This document shows positions 1-7,760 of a DNA stretch of 38,372 nt, piece after piece. The translations under genes were made by a program, and so were the position numbers. Position 1 is the stretch's first letter. Each line of letters starts with the position of its first letter. The notes beneath the pieces are model-generated. The model made no database searches and had not been told where the DNA came from. It saw only the letters and a program-made list of their open reading frames with translations. Source of the stretch: Nitrospirota bacterium (lineage in GTDB: Bacteria; Nitrospirota; Thermodesulfovibrionia; UBA6902); NCBI GenBank assembly GCA_016208905.1, contig JACQXG010000041.1, forward strand, positions 1 to 38,372. The letters are read 5' to 3'.

Positions 1-1301
1 GGACATGCGAACTGGGCTCCGATTGCGGCCGGGAATCCGTACCCCATTGTGCCAAGCCCGCCGGACGAGATGAATTTCCTCGGCTGATCATATTTGTAAA
101 ACTGCGCGGCCCACATCTGGTTCTGTCCCACTTCGGTGCAGATTATCGCGTCGCCCTTTGTGACTTCGTATAACTTTTCCACGACAAATTCAGGCTCGAT
201 GATATTTTTATCAAACCTGTAAGTGAGCGGTCTTTCTTCTTTCCAATTATCAATTTGTTTTAACCATGAGCTTCTGATCGCGCCCCACTGCTCTTTTGAC
301 TCCTTGAGTACCTTCAACAGGTCCTTTAATACATTTTTCACATCGCCGACTACCGGGAGGTCTACCCGTACATTTTTTCTTATTGACGTCGGATCAATGT
401 CGATCTGGATTATCTTTGCGTGAGGGGCAAAGGAGTCGGTCTTTCCTGTGACTCGGTCGTCAAATCTCACGCCGATACCTATAAGGAGATCTGAATTCTG
501 AACGGCTGTGTTGGCATAGAATGTGCCGTGCATGCCGAGCATTCCCATTGAGAGTTTATTGGCTCCCGGGAATCCGCCAAGTCCCATCAGTGTCATCGTG
601 ACAGGTATTTTGGTGAGCTCTGCTAATTCCTTCAGCTCTTTTGACGCGCCTGATAAAATAACACCGCCGCCGGCCATAATAACAGGTTTCTTCGCGTGCG
701 CTATCATCTGTGCGGCCTGATTTATCATGTACTTGTTCCCGTGATACGTCGGGTTATAACTTCTGATTTTTACTTCCTCGGGCCAGACAAAATCGGTTGA
801 ACCGGCTGTCACGTCTTTTGGAAGGTCTATCAAAACAGGTCCCGGTCTCCCCGTAGATGCTATGTGAAACGCCTCTCTCACAGTCTGTGCAAGGTCCTTC
901 ACGTCTTTTACAAGGAAATTATGTTTTGTGCAGGGCCTTGTGATCCCCACTATGTCCGCTTCCTGAAACGCGTCATTTCCGATGAGCATAGTCGGCACCT
1001 GTCCGGAAAACACCACAAGCGGGATGGAATCCATTGCAGCGGTGGCAATGCCGGTCACCGTGTTGGTTGCTCCGGGGCCTGATGTAATAATCACGACGCC
1101 GACTTTACCGCTTGCCCTTGCATAACCGTCTGCCGCATGTACTGCCCCCTGCTCATGCCTCGTAAGGATCAACTCTATGTCCTTTTCATCATAAAGAACA
1201 TCAAAGATATTGAGAACCACGCCTCCGGGATATCCGAAGATATGTTTGACCCCTTCTTTTTTCAGACATTCAATTAATATTTCAGCGCCGCTCTTTTTCA
1301 T
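1..1301 (-). CDS. ilvB: Acetolactate synthase large subunit (partial, C-terminus outside window)
   Basis: This TPP enzyme condenses two pyruvates to acetolactate, or pyruvate with 2-oxobutyrate, as the first common step of valine, leucine and isoleucine synthesis. The minus-strand frame starts at an ATG at 1301 preceded by GGAGA six bases upstream and stays open to base 1, giving 433 codons of a family usually 560-590 residues long. Early residues include IFGYPGGVVLN and RHEQGAVHAADGYAR, which carries the catalytic Glu of TPP enzymes, then SGPGATNTVTGIATA. The last residues before the window edge read GGLGTMGYGFPAAIGAQ, the hallmark of the TPP-binding domain entry. It lies 84 nt downstream of ilvD on the same strand, with two palindromic repeats in the gap. 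The usual partners ilvN and ilvC would lie outside the window. Confidence 0.95.
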   Translation of the reverse strand, partial: MKKSGAEILIECLKKEGVKHIFGYPGGVVLNIFDVLYDEKDIELILTRHEQGAVHAADGYARASGKVGVVIITSGPGATNTVTGIATAAMDSIPLVVFSGQVPTMLIGNDAFQEADIVGITRPCTKHNFLVKDVKDLAQTVREAFHIASTGRPGPVLIDLPKDVTAGSTDFVWPEEVKIRSYNPTYHGNKYMINQAAQMIAHAKKPVIMAGGGVILSGASKELKELAELTKIPVTMTLMGLGGFPGANKLSMGMLGMHGTFYANTAVQNSDLLIGIGVRFDDRVTGKTDSFAPHAKIIQIDIDPTSIRKNVRVDLPVVGDVKNVLKDLLKVLKESKEQWGAIRSSWLKQIDNWKEERPLTYRFDKNIIEPEFVVEKLYEVTKGDAIICTEVGQNQMWAAQFYKYDQPRKFISSGGLGTMGYGFPAAIGAQFAC

Positions 1302-1327
1302 TTGATCTCCATATATAATTTTGAATC

Positions 1328-1352
1328 GGGCGAATGACCCATTCGCCCCTAC
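1328..1352 (-). repeat. GTAGGGGCG-type palindrome, copy 1
   Basis: An 8-bp perfect stem (1328-1335 with 1341-1348) with a 5-nt loop, read on the minus strand as GTAGGGGCGAATG followed by the mirror arm. It lies between ilvD and ilvB. No T-run follows, so it is a REP-like dispersed palindrome and not a terminator. Confidence 0.8.
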
Positions 1353-1367
1353 ACCGATCTCTGCATA

Positions 1368-1389
1368 GGCGAGGAAACCTCGCCCCTAC
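1368..1389 (-). repeat. GTAGGGGCG-type palindrome, copy 2, overlapping the ilvD stop
   Basis: A 7-bp stem (1368-1374 with 1378-1384) with a 3-nt loop. On the minus strand it begins GTAGGGGCGAGG, and its TAG is the stop codon of ilvD. It shares the GTAGGGGCG head with copies 1 and 3. Confidence 0.8.
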
Positions 1390-3041
1390 GTTTTCATCAC
1401 TGCTCCTGTGCTTGCCGATGTCACTAATTTAGCGTATCTTGCAAGCCAGCCCTTATTTATTTTTGGCTTAATGGCCTTATGTGTTTTAAATCTCTTTATT
1501 ATTTCTTCCGCACTTACATGCAAATCAAGTTTTCTTTCCGGAATATTAATACTGATTACATCGCCGTCTCTGACAATTGCAATAGGTCCGCCCTCCATTG
1601 CTTCGGGCGATACATGGCCGATACACGGGCCCCTTGTCCCTCCGGAAAAACGCCCGTCTGTTATTAATGCCACGGACTCGCCCAATCCCATTCCTGCAAT
1701 AGTTGCGGTTGAGTTTAACATCTCCCGCATGCCCGGCCCGCCTTTGGGGCCCTCATACCGGATGACTACAATGTTGCCGGGTTTGATCTTGCCTGCGAGG
1801 ATTGCCTTCATCGTGTCTTCCTCTGAGTTGAAGACCCTTGCCGTGCCTTTAAAACGCATCATGGTTTCAGTGACAGCCGTCTGTTTTACAACGGCGCCGT
1901 CAGGGGCCAAAGAGCCTCTTAAGACCGCGATACCGCCTTCTTTATGATGCGCCCGGTTAAGCGGCCTGATGACTTCCGAATCTATGATCTCGGCCTTATC
2001 GGCAATATCAAATGTTTTCATGCCTGACACGGTGTTGACATTATTCAGGCTGGATTTTAATCTCTTAAACACCGCCGGGATTCCACCTGCGTAATCAAGG
2101 TCCTCCAGATAATGAGTCCCGCCCGGCAGCATATTGGAAATATGCGGGGTCTTGCTGCTTATTTTATCAAAAATCTCAAGAGGCAGAGAGACCTTTGCCT
2201 CGTGCGCGATTGCTGGTATATGCAAAACCGTATTTGTGGAACCCCCAAGGGCCATGTCAACCATTATGGCGTTTTCAAAGGCCTTTTTCGTCAGAATCTT
2301 TGCAGGTGTAATTTTCTTTTTTACCATCTCAACTATTCTGCTGCCGCTTTCAAATGCCATCCTTCGTTTATTGGCCGAAACCGCGAGTGCGGTGGCGCAT
2401 CCGGGAAGGCTCATGCCGAGGGCCTCGGTCACACAGGCCATTGTGTTTGCAGTATACATCCCCTGACAGGAACCTGCTCCTGGACAGGCGCACATTTCAA
2501 GCTCGTCAAGATCGGAGTTGGTCAGCAGGCCTTTTTTATATTTCCCTATAGCTTCAAAGGTGTCATTTACGAGTGAGAGTCTTTTGCCTCTCAAATGACC
2601 GGATATCATGGGCCCGGCTGTGACAACGATTGACGGTATATCAACCCTTGCCGCTGCCATGAGCATCCCGGGTGTGATCTTGTCACAATTAGTCAGAAGC
2701 ACCAGACCATCGAGCTGATGGGCTTCTGCGATAGTCTCAACCATATCGGCAATAAGCTCCCTTGAGGCCAGGCTGTAATGCATTCCGCGATGCCCCATGG
2801 CAATGCCGTCACAGATGCCGGGAATGCCGAAGAAGAACGGATAACCGCCTCCAGTGTGCACGCCCTTTTCAATAAACCGTTCAAGATCGCGCATTCCAAT
2901 ATGTCCGGGTATGATGTCCGTAAAGCTGGTGGCAACCCCTATGAAGGGCTTATTCATTTCGGTACGCGGGATTCCTGTTGCGTACAGCAGCGCCCTGTGC
3001 GGCACTCTTTCCAGTCCTTTTTTTATTAGATCGCTTTTCAT
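1386..3041 (-). CDS. ilvD: Dihydroxy-acid dehydratase
   Basis: This Fe-S enzyme dehydrates 2,3-dihydroxy-isovalerate and 2,3-dihydroxy-3-methylvalerate to the 2-oxo acids in branched-chain amino acid synthesis. Diagnostic stretches are [19 protein letters not shown] and [19 protein letters not shown], which hold the cluster cysteines, plus [16 protein letters not shown] and [20 protein letters not shown] near the C-terminus. I choose the ATG at 3041 ([16 protein letters not shown]), giving 551 residues, the normal family length. A TTG at 3086 would add 15 atypical residues. The stop codon TAG (1388-1386) is the TAG of a GTAGGGGCGAGG palindrome, so the repeat fixes the end of the protein. It is the middle gene of a minus-strand run with the DUF465 gene upstream and ilvB downstream. 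Confidence 0.96.
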   Translation of the reverse strand: MKSDLIKKGLERVPHRALLYATGIPRTEMNKPFIGVATSFTDIIPGHIGMRDLERFIEKGVHTGGGYPFFFGIPGICDGIAMGHRGMHYSLASRELIADMVETIAEAHQLDGLVLLTNCDKITPGMLMAAARVDIPSIVVTAGPMISGHLRGKRLSLVNDTFEAIGKYKKGLLTNSDLDELEMCACPGAGSCQGMYTANTMACVTEALGMSLPGCATALAVSANKRRMAFESGSRIVEMVKKKITPAKILTKKAFENAIMVDMALGGSTNTVLHIPAIAHEAKVSLPLEIFDKISSKTPHISNMLPGGTHYLEDLDYAGGIPAVFKRLKSSLNNVNTVSGMKTFDIADKAEIIDSEVIRPLNRAHHKEGGIAVLRGSLAPDGAVVKQTAVTETMMRFKGTARVFNSEEDTMKAILAGKIKPGNIVVIRYEGPKGGPGMREMLNSTATIAGMGLGESVALITDGRFSGGTRGPCIGHVSPEAMEGGPIAIVRDGDVISINIPERKLDLHVSAEEIIKRFKTHKAIKPKINKGWLARYAKLVTSASTGAVMKT

Positions 3042-3090
3042 TCTATTTAATTTAATACGGGCGAGATGCTGTCCTGCCCATACCAAAGAA

Positions 3091-3113
3091 GGGCGGGGAC
3101 ACCCCGCCCCTAC
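3091..3113 (-). repeat. GTAGGGGCG-type palindrome, copy 3, overlapping the DUF465 gene stop
   Basis: An 8-bp G/C stem (3091-3098 with 3102-3109) around a 3-nt loop. On the minus strand it begins GTAGGGGCGGGG, and its TAG ends the DUF465 gene. Confidence 0.8.
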
Positions 3114-3334
3114 TTAACTCCTTGCTTAAAGTCTCTGATTATCTGGGCCATACGGTCTTTATATTGAAGCTTTTGTTTCTGGATTTTCTTTTTCTCTACC
3201 TCTTCATCCGGGGTGAGATATTTCTTTTTAAGCATTTCATCGAGAGACAGTTCTAACTTTTTGTGCTCTTCCTCGAGTCTCTTAAAGTCGTCATTCTCAT
3301 TTCTTAAAACACTCATTGTTTCCTCTTCTTTCAT
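3110..3334 (-). CDS. Small DUF465 (YdcH-like) coiled-coil protein
   Basis: A 74-residue, highly charged, helical protein. Residues [31 protein letters not shown] and the following [12 protein letters not shown] match the DUF465 (YdcH) family as I know it, a short coiled coil of unknown function. AAGGGGGAG lies upstream of the first ATG (3334), and a second ATG at 3316 (MSVLRNEN) is preceded by GAAGAGGA, so the start is uncertain by six codons. The stop codon TAG at 3112-3110 is again part of a GTAGGGGCGGGG palindrome. It sits upstream of ilvD on the same strand; nothing ties its role to branched-chain synthesis. Confidence 0.85.
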   Translation of the reverse strand: MKEEETMSVLRNENDDFKRLEEEHKKLELSLDEMLKKKYLTPDEEVEKKKIQKQKLQYKDRMAQIIRDFKQGVK

Positions 3335-3547
3335 ATGGGCTCCCCCTTATATATAATAAGTTGAAAAATTACCATATTCTACAGAAAATTACAAGATCAT
3401 AGCTTTGACAAATCCTTAATATATCACTAACATAAAAAATAGAATCTGAAAGCTTGTGAATTAATTGCATAAACGGAAATTATAACGAAGCCCGACTCTT
3501 CTATTTAAAAAAGCACCTAATTATATCGTGAGGGAGGAAATAACTTA

Positions 3548-4921
3548 GTGAAACCTGTGCTTATAGACACTCATTGCCATCTTGAAATGGATGCATTTGA
3601 TGACGACAGGGCTGATGTTGTGAAGCGGGCTGAAGAAGCAGGCATAAGATATTTGATAAATGCAGGTTCTGACAGAGACGGGAACATAAGAGGTCTGGAG
3701 GTATCGAAGGAGTTCCCTAATGTGTATGCTTCAGTAGGAATTCATCCGCATGATGCAAAGACTCTGGATGAATCATTGTATAAGGAAGTGAAGAAGTGGG
3801 CGAAAGAACCGAAGGTGATAGCAATTGGTGAAATAGGCCTTGATTATCATTACCTGCATTCTCCCAAAGGGGTGCAGATAGAGGCTTTCAGGAGGCAGTT
3901 GGCTCTTGCAAAGGAGCTTGGTCTGCCGGTAATCGTTCACAGCAGGGAAGCAAAAAATGACACTATGCGCGTGCTTAGGGAAGAGACGGCTGACACGCTG
4001 GGTGTTCTCCACTGCTTTTCAGGAGACATAGATATGGCTAAAAAGGCAATGGAGCTTGGTTTTTATATCTCTATCGCAGGGCCTGTCACTTTCAGGAATG
4101 CGGCTGAACTGCGGGAAGTGGCTAAATTTGTTCCTGATGATTTTTTACTTATAGAAACAGACGCCCCTTATCTAAGTCCTGTGCCTTTAAGGGGGAAACG
4201 GAATGAACCTTCTTTCTTAAAATATACAGCAAAGGTTGTGGCGGACTTAAGGGGTGTAGGTATCTCTGATCTGGCCCGGATTACGACTCACAATGCAATG
4301 AGGCTCTTTAAGATAGGAGCGATCTCTGAAAAAGGAGAAATAGCCTACAGGATAAGGGACTCACTTTACCTTAACATTACAAACAAATGCACCAATAAAT
4401 GCGGGTTCTGTGTCAAGTTCCGCACGAGCTATGTAAAGGGGCATAACCTGCGTCTTGAGAGAGAACCCACGGCTTTGCAGATAATTAAAGCAATAAAGGA
4501 CCCGAAGGCGTATAAGCAGATTGTATTCTGCGGCATAGGGGAACCCCTCTTGAGACTTGACGTAGTAAAAGAAGTTGCCAAATGGATCAAAGGGCAGGGC
4601 GGGAGCGTCAGGATCAACACGAATGGTCACGGCAATATTATTAATGGCAGAAATATAGTTCCGGAGCTGAAAGGTCTTGTTGACAGTATTTCCATCAGCC
4701 TTGATGCGGAGAATGAGAAGAAATACTTGAAAGTATGCAGACCCATGATCAAGGGCGCTTTTAATGGCATGCTTGACTTCGTAAAAGAGTCCGTAAAGTG
4801 CATACCGGAAGTCAAACTCACTGTTGTTGAAGTTCCGGATATAGACATCGACAAGTGCAATGCTCTTGCAAAAGATTTAGGCGTGGAGTTGAGAGTCAGA
4901 AAGTTTAATGTAGTGGGGTAA
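3548..4921 (+). CDS. TatD-family metal-dependent hydrolase fused to a radical SAM domain
   Basis: This is a two-domain protein of 457 residues. Residues 1-256 are a complete TatD hydrolase, a TIM-barrel DNase-like family: DTHCHLE (His9, His11), GEIGLDY (Glu95), VIVHSREA (His131), LHCFSG (His155) and ETDAPYL (Asp205) are the expected metal ligands. After a short linker, residues 270-457 form a radical SAM domain with the cluster motif CTNKCGFC (Cys281, Cys285, Cys288), then FCGIGEPLLR (GGEP-like SAM site) and SISLDAENEKKY. TatD-associated radical SAM proteins are a known family, found adjacent or fused, with unknown substrate. The start is GTG at 3548, with GGGAGGAA about 10 nt upstream. It appears to be a single-gene unit, convergent with truA. 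Confidence 0.93.
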   Translation: MKPVLIDTHCHLEMDAFDDDRADVVKRAEEAGIRYLINAGSDRDGNIRGLEVSKEFPNVYASVGIHPHDAKTLDESLYKEVKKWAKEPKVIAIGEIGLDYHYLHSPKGVQIEAFRRQLALAKELGLPVIVHSREAKNDTMRVLREETADTLGVLHCFSGDIDMAKKAMELGFYISIAGPVTFRNAAELREVAKFVPDDFLLIETDAPYLSPVPLRGKRNEPSFLKYTAKVVADLRGVGISDLARITTHNAMRLFKIGAISEKGEIAYRIRDSLYLNITNKCTNKCGFCVKFRTSYVKGHNLRLEREPTALQIIKAIKDPKAYKQIVFCGIGEPLLRLDVVKEVAKWIKGQGGSVRINTNGHGNIINGRNIVPELKGLVDSISISLDAENEKKYLKVCRPMIKGAFNGMLDFVKESVKCIPEVKLTVVEVPDIDIDKCNALAKDLGVELRVRKFNVVG

Positions 4922-4944
4922 AGAACCGTTCAACCATTCAATGT

Positions 4945-5712
4945 TTAATAGACTATCTTTTCCAGAAACAATCCACGCGCAGGAGCTGTCTTACCGGCCG
5001 CCCGGCGGTCTTTGGCTTCCAGAATCTCTTCCATCTTTTCCGGCTGGATTCGGCCTTTTCCAATATCAACAAGTGTCCCTGCGATATTTCTTGCCATGTG
5101 CCTGAGAAAGGCATTCGCCTGTATGCGGATTCTTATAACAGGGGCATTAATCTTGAAGCCGAAAAAATCGGTTGAACCGGATTCGGTTATTTCTATTTCT
5201 GTGACCTCTCTAATGGGGTTTTTTGCGCTGCATCCCGAACCCCTGAATGATGAAAAATCATGTTTGCCTGTCAGAAAGTTTGCTGCATTGCTCATTACAG
5301 AGCAATTTAATTGATAAGGCATTTGCCACGAATATCTTTTAAGGAAAACAGAATAAGCACCGCAGCGGGAAATTAAATAAGAATATGTTTTGCTTTTCGC
5401 ATCGTAACGCGGATGAAAATCCGGAGAACATTCATCAGACTTAATTATCCTGATATCCAGTGGAAGATGCGCGTTGATGGCCCGAAGAAAAACCTGAGGC
5501 TCTAATTTACTTTTAGTTATGAATGATGCAACCTGCTCAAAGGCATGAACTCCTGCATCAGTCCTTGAAGCCCCTGTGACCCTTGCTTTCTCACCGGTTA
5601 CAGCAAATACTGCATCCTCCAGAAGCCCTTGAACCGTGGTATTATTTTTCTGGATCTGCCAGCCTGAAAAAGCAGTGCCGTCGTATTGGATGGTAAGTTG
5701 AATTTGTTTCAT
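4945..5712 (-). CDS. truA: tRNA pseudouridine(38-40) synthase
   Basis: It isomerises uridines 38-40 in the anticodon arm of tRNAs. The protein is 255 residues, normal for TruA. It opens IQYDGTAFSGWQIQ and carries the catalytic aspartate in GASRTDAGVHAF (Asp52). FHPRYDAKSKTYSYLI and NAFLRHMARNIAGTLVDIGKGR are further family signatures. It converges on the TatD-radical SAM gene with 23 nt between stops. Confidence 0.96.
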   Translation of the reverse strand: MKQIQLTIQYDGTAFSGWQIQKNNTTVQGLLEDAVFAVTGEKARVTGASRTDAGVHAFEQVASFITKSKLEPQVFLRAINAHLPLDIRIIKSDECSPDFHPRYDAKSKTYSYLISRCGAYSVFLKRYSWQMPYQLNCSVMSNAANFLTGKHDFSSFRGSGCSAKNPIREVTEIEITESGSTDFFGFKINAPVIRIRIQANAFLRHMARNIAGTLVDIGKGRIQPEKMEEILEAKDRRAAGKTAPARGLFLEKIVY

Positions 5713-6127
5713 TTAGATTGGATACCTGTCTGTGAACTATTGAACATTCCCGGCAAAACCATCGGTTTTATATTAAATTAATAACTATGGAATTAACAAA
5801 TTGCAGCATGGCACATAAGTGTGACAAGGCGGTATATTGAGGCACACTTTTTATGGATATTATTGAGAGGGAAAAAGTGTAGAAATTGCTTGTAACCGAC
5901 TGTCTAATAATGAGAAAACAAACTCCATTTACCCGCCAGTAATTCGGGCATAGATCTTGCGATTACATATCCTGATTCAGCTTATTTCTTGAAGTTTGAA
6001 TCAATTCTAAATCATCAATTTGCAATATTTATGTTGCTTGAGGAACTACTTTGTATTCTGTCAGGCAGCTGAAAAAATACCTAATCGCTGGCTGTCGTTA
6101 GCGATCAAAAGGAGTGTATAACGAAAT
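5713..6127. other. 415-nt intergenic region between divergent truA and a lipoprotein gene
   Basis: No convincing gene is visible on either strand. It contains an interrupted inverted repeat, AAGTGTG (5817-5823) with CACACTT (5843-5849), and a 6-bp hairpin ATCGCT (6084-6089) with AGCGAT (6100-6105) just before the AAAAGGAG ribosome-binding site of the next gene. Promoters for both flanking genes should lie here, but I cannot place them with confidence. Confidence 0.5.
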
Positions 6128-6838
6128 ATGAAAGCAAAGGGATTGAGATATTTGTTGATTACATTATTGGCGGTTTTAACGGCCTTTGCGGTAATCGGAT
6201 GCGGCAGCGGTGGAGGGGGAGGCGGCGGCGGCGATTCCAGCAGTGCGCCTGCGGGTCAAGCGTCAACAGTCTCAGGTGTTGCTGCAACTGGCGCCGCAAT
6301 GTCAGGAACAGTTTCTTTAAAGGACAGCAGTAACCCGGTTGTTACACGTGGTCCTGTCGCTATTAATCCCGACGGCAGCTTTTCATTAGATGTTACCGGA
6401 CTGACACCGCCGTTTTATCTTTGTGCGGACGATGGTGTGAATAAACTCTACTCGGTTGCAATGGATGATGGACTTGCCAATATCAATCCGGCTACAAATA
6501 TAGTCTTTGCAAACCTTAGTGGTAATGATCCGGCAGCTTATTTCAATGATCCCTCCGCTCACCACATCGATCAAGCCAGCCTTGATCAGGCTTTAACTGA
6601 TCTCAGGACTTTTATGAGCGCCTTTCTTAATGCTTATGGTGTTTCCAATGTCGATCCTTTTACAGACCCTTTCACAGCAAACGGGACAGGACTTGATGGA
6701 CTCTTCGATGACGTTCAAGTTGAGATTTTGAATGGAATAGTAACGTTTAGAAATGGCTTGGGTAATGTGTTAGGACAGCAGTTTCAGGTGCGGGGTATAT
6801 CCAGGCAACACAAGTTTCCAGGGCGGACATATCGCTGA
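6128..6838 (+). CDS. Putative secreted lipoprotein, N-terminal part, interrupted by a frameshift
   Basis: I do not recognise a specific family. The protein starts with a lysine-bearing signal peptide and a lipobox-like AVIGC (Cys25), followed by a glycine run and a Ser/Ala-rich linker, as in many exported lipoproteins. The mature part resembles a beta-sandwich of the carboxypeptidase-regulatory kind (AATGAAMSGTVSLKD, INPDGSFSLDVTGL), then a helical segment. AAAAGGAG lies about 13 nt before the ATG. After about residue 215 the reading frame goes bad (VRGISRQHKFPGRTYR then stop), while coding-like sequence continues in the next frame to 7125. One missing base between about 6753 and 6838 would restore a protein of about 332 residues. 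The neighbouring PEP-CTERM gene also encodes an exported protein. Confidence 0.7.
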   Translation: MKAKGLRYLLITLLAVLTAFAVIGCGSGGGGGGGGDSSSAPAGQASTVSGVAATGAAMSGTVSLKDSSNPVVTRGPVAINPDGSFSLDVTGLTPPFYLCADDGVNKLYSVAMDDGLANINPATNIVFANLSGNDPAAYFNDPSAHHIDQASLDQALTDLRTFMSAFLNAYGVSNVDPFTDPFTANGTGLDGLFDDVQVEILNGIVTFRNGLGNVLGQQFQVRGISRQHKFPGRTYR

Positions 6839-7125
6839 ACATAGACGACTCATCACTGGCAACAAGTTCTCTAGGCTATTCATACAGGGGTATTACTGAT
6901 TTTACAAGTACATCAATTACACATGTGACGGCTAATTCAGGCACTGTAACTATCAAGGGGACTTGTTCGATTAGTGGGTCCAGCTACGACTTCACCGCAA
7001 CTGTGAGTAACAATCCTGACAAAATGGGAATGCAAATTGAAGATGCCGGCGGAACGGTTCATCCGGACAGCGTAAGTTTGCAGGCTTTAGACGGCGGTAG
7101 TGGGTTCACAATGGCTATTCAGTAA
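6753..7125 (+). pseudogene. C-terminal remainder of the frameshifted lipoprotein gene
   Basis: This frame is open from about 6753 and reads naturally as secreted protein sequence: YIQATQVSRADISLNIDDSS, then LGYSYRGITDFTSTSITHV and TVTIKGTCSISGSSYDFTA, ending at 7125. It lacks its own convincing start; the only nearby candidate is a GTG at 6925 in mid-domain, without a ribosome-binding site. It is therefore most likely the missing 3' part of the gene that starts at 6128. Whether the frameshift is real decay, phase variation or an assembly error cannot be told from the sequence. Confidence 0.7.
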
Positions 7126-7166
7126 ATTTTGATTTAGATAAATAATTTAATGAGGAGAAGTTTATT

Positions 7167-7706
7167 ATGAGAGTCAAAAATCGTTTGATAGCATCAATTG
7201 TTTTTGCTGCGTTGTTTATGTTTTCATCCATGGCGATTGCATCTCCCAATGCCAATTTTCTATATACGGAAAATTATTCAGGGGGTTTATGGCATTATGA
7301 CTACACGTTTTATAATATGTCGGACGCCGGTGAAAATCTTTTCAAGGTATATTTTGATTTTGGCAGCGTGATAACTGTGACAGGTTCACCTCTTCCGGCA
7401 GGCTGGTCCGGTACAGTTTGGCAGGGGCAGCATGATAATACCTATATTAATTCTATGAGTACTAATGCACTCAATGATATAACTGCCGGCAACGAACTAA
7501 GTGGATTCAGTTTTACTGTTGATCATCAAATAGGCAATATTTCATATTGGGCTGAGTTCAGGAATAATTCAGGGTACACAGCTACTTCCGGTACTACCGC
7601 TCCCCTTGCACCTCCTGTTGTTCCTGAACCGATCAGCACTGTGCTTTTTCTGACAGGCGGTTCGTTATTGGTAATCAGAAACCGGTGGAAAAGAAGAAGA
7701 GTATAG
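7167..7706 (+). CDS. PEP-CTERM sorting-domain protein
   Basis: A 179-residue exported protein. Residues 1-26 form a signal peptide (basic start, hydrophobic run, AIAS cleavage region). The C-terminus is a textbook PEP-CTERM signal: VVPEPISTVLFLTGG with the PEP motif, a hydrophobic helix, and the basic tail NRWKRRRV. Such tails are recognised by an exosortase (EpsH/XrtA family), which transfers the protein to the cell surface. The exosortase itself is not in this window. The body is Tyr/Asn/Gly-rich and probably all beta. GAGGAG lies about 10 nt upstream of the ATG. It follows the broken lipoprotein gene by 41 nt and may share its transcript. A terminator follows at 7729-7760. Confidence 0.88.
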   Translation: MRVKNRLIASIVFAALFMFSSMAIASPNANFLYTENYSGGLWHYDYTFYNMSDAGENLFKVYFDFGSVITVTGSPLPAGWSGTVWQGQHDNTYINSMSTNALNDITAGNELSGFSFTVDHQIGNISYWAEFRNNSGYTATSGTTAPLAPPVVPEPISTVLFLTGGSLLVIRNRWKRRRV

Positions 7707-7728
7707 AGTTAAGAGGTAAGAAAGATAC

Positions 7729-7760
7729 AAAGGCAATGCCCGTTAATACGCATTGCCTTT
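7729..7760. terminator. Hairpin terminator between the PEP-CTERM gene and trpS
   Basis: A perfect 10-bp stem AAAGGCAATG / CATTGCCTTT (7729-7738 with 7751-7760) with a 12-nt loop, followed on the plus strand by TTATTTTA. It sits between convergent genes and could serve both. Confidence 0.8.

Noticed and set aside
1328-1352. GTAGGGGCG palindrome as an ilvD terminator
   Set aside because: No T-run follows, and ilvB lies directly downstream on the same strand; related copies elsewhere point to a dispersed repeat.
1408-1947. 179-residue open frame antisense to ilvD
   Set aside because: It is the shadow of the strongly conserved ilvD frame, with no ribosome-binding site and no recognisable motif.
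5817-5849. Inverted repeat AAGTGTG/CACACTT as a terminator or operator
   Set aside because: The loop is 19 nt, the stem only 7 bp and the T-run weak; no gene ends just before it.
6084-6105. Hairpin before the lipoprotein gene as a riboswitch (for example c-di-GMP type)
   Set aside because: Only a 6-bp stem is present; the conserved core bases of known riboswitch classes are missing.
6836-6838. TGA at the end of the first lipoprotein frame as a possible selenocysteine codon
   Set aside because: The same frame meets a TAG two codons later, and the natural continuation is in another frame, so a frameshift explains it better.
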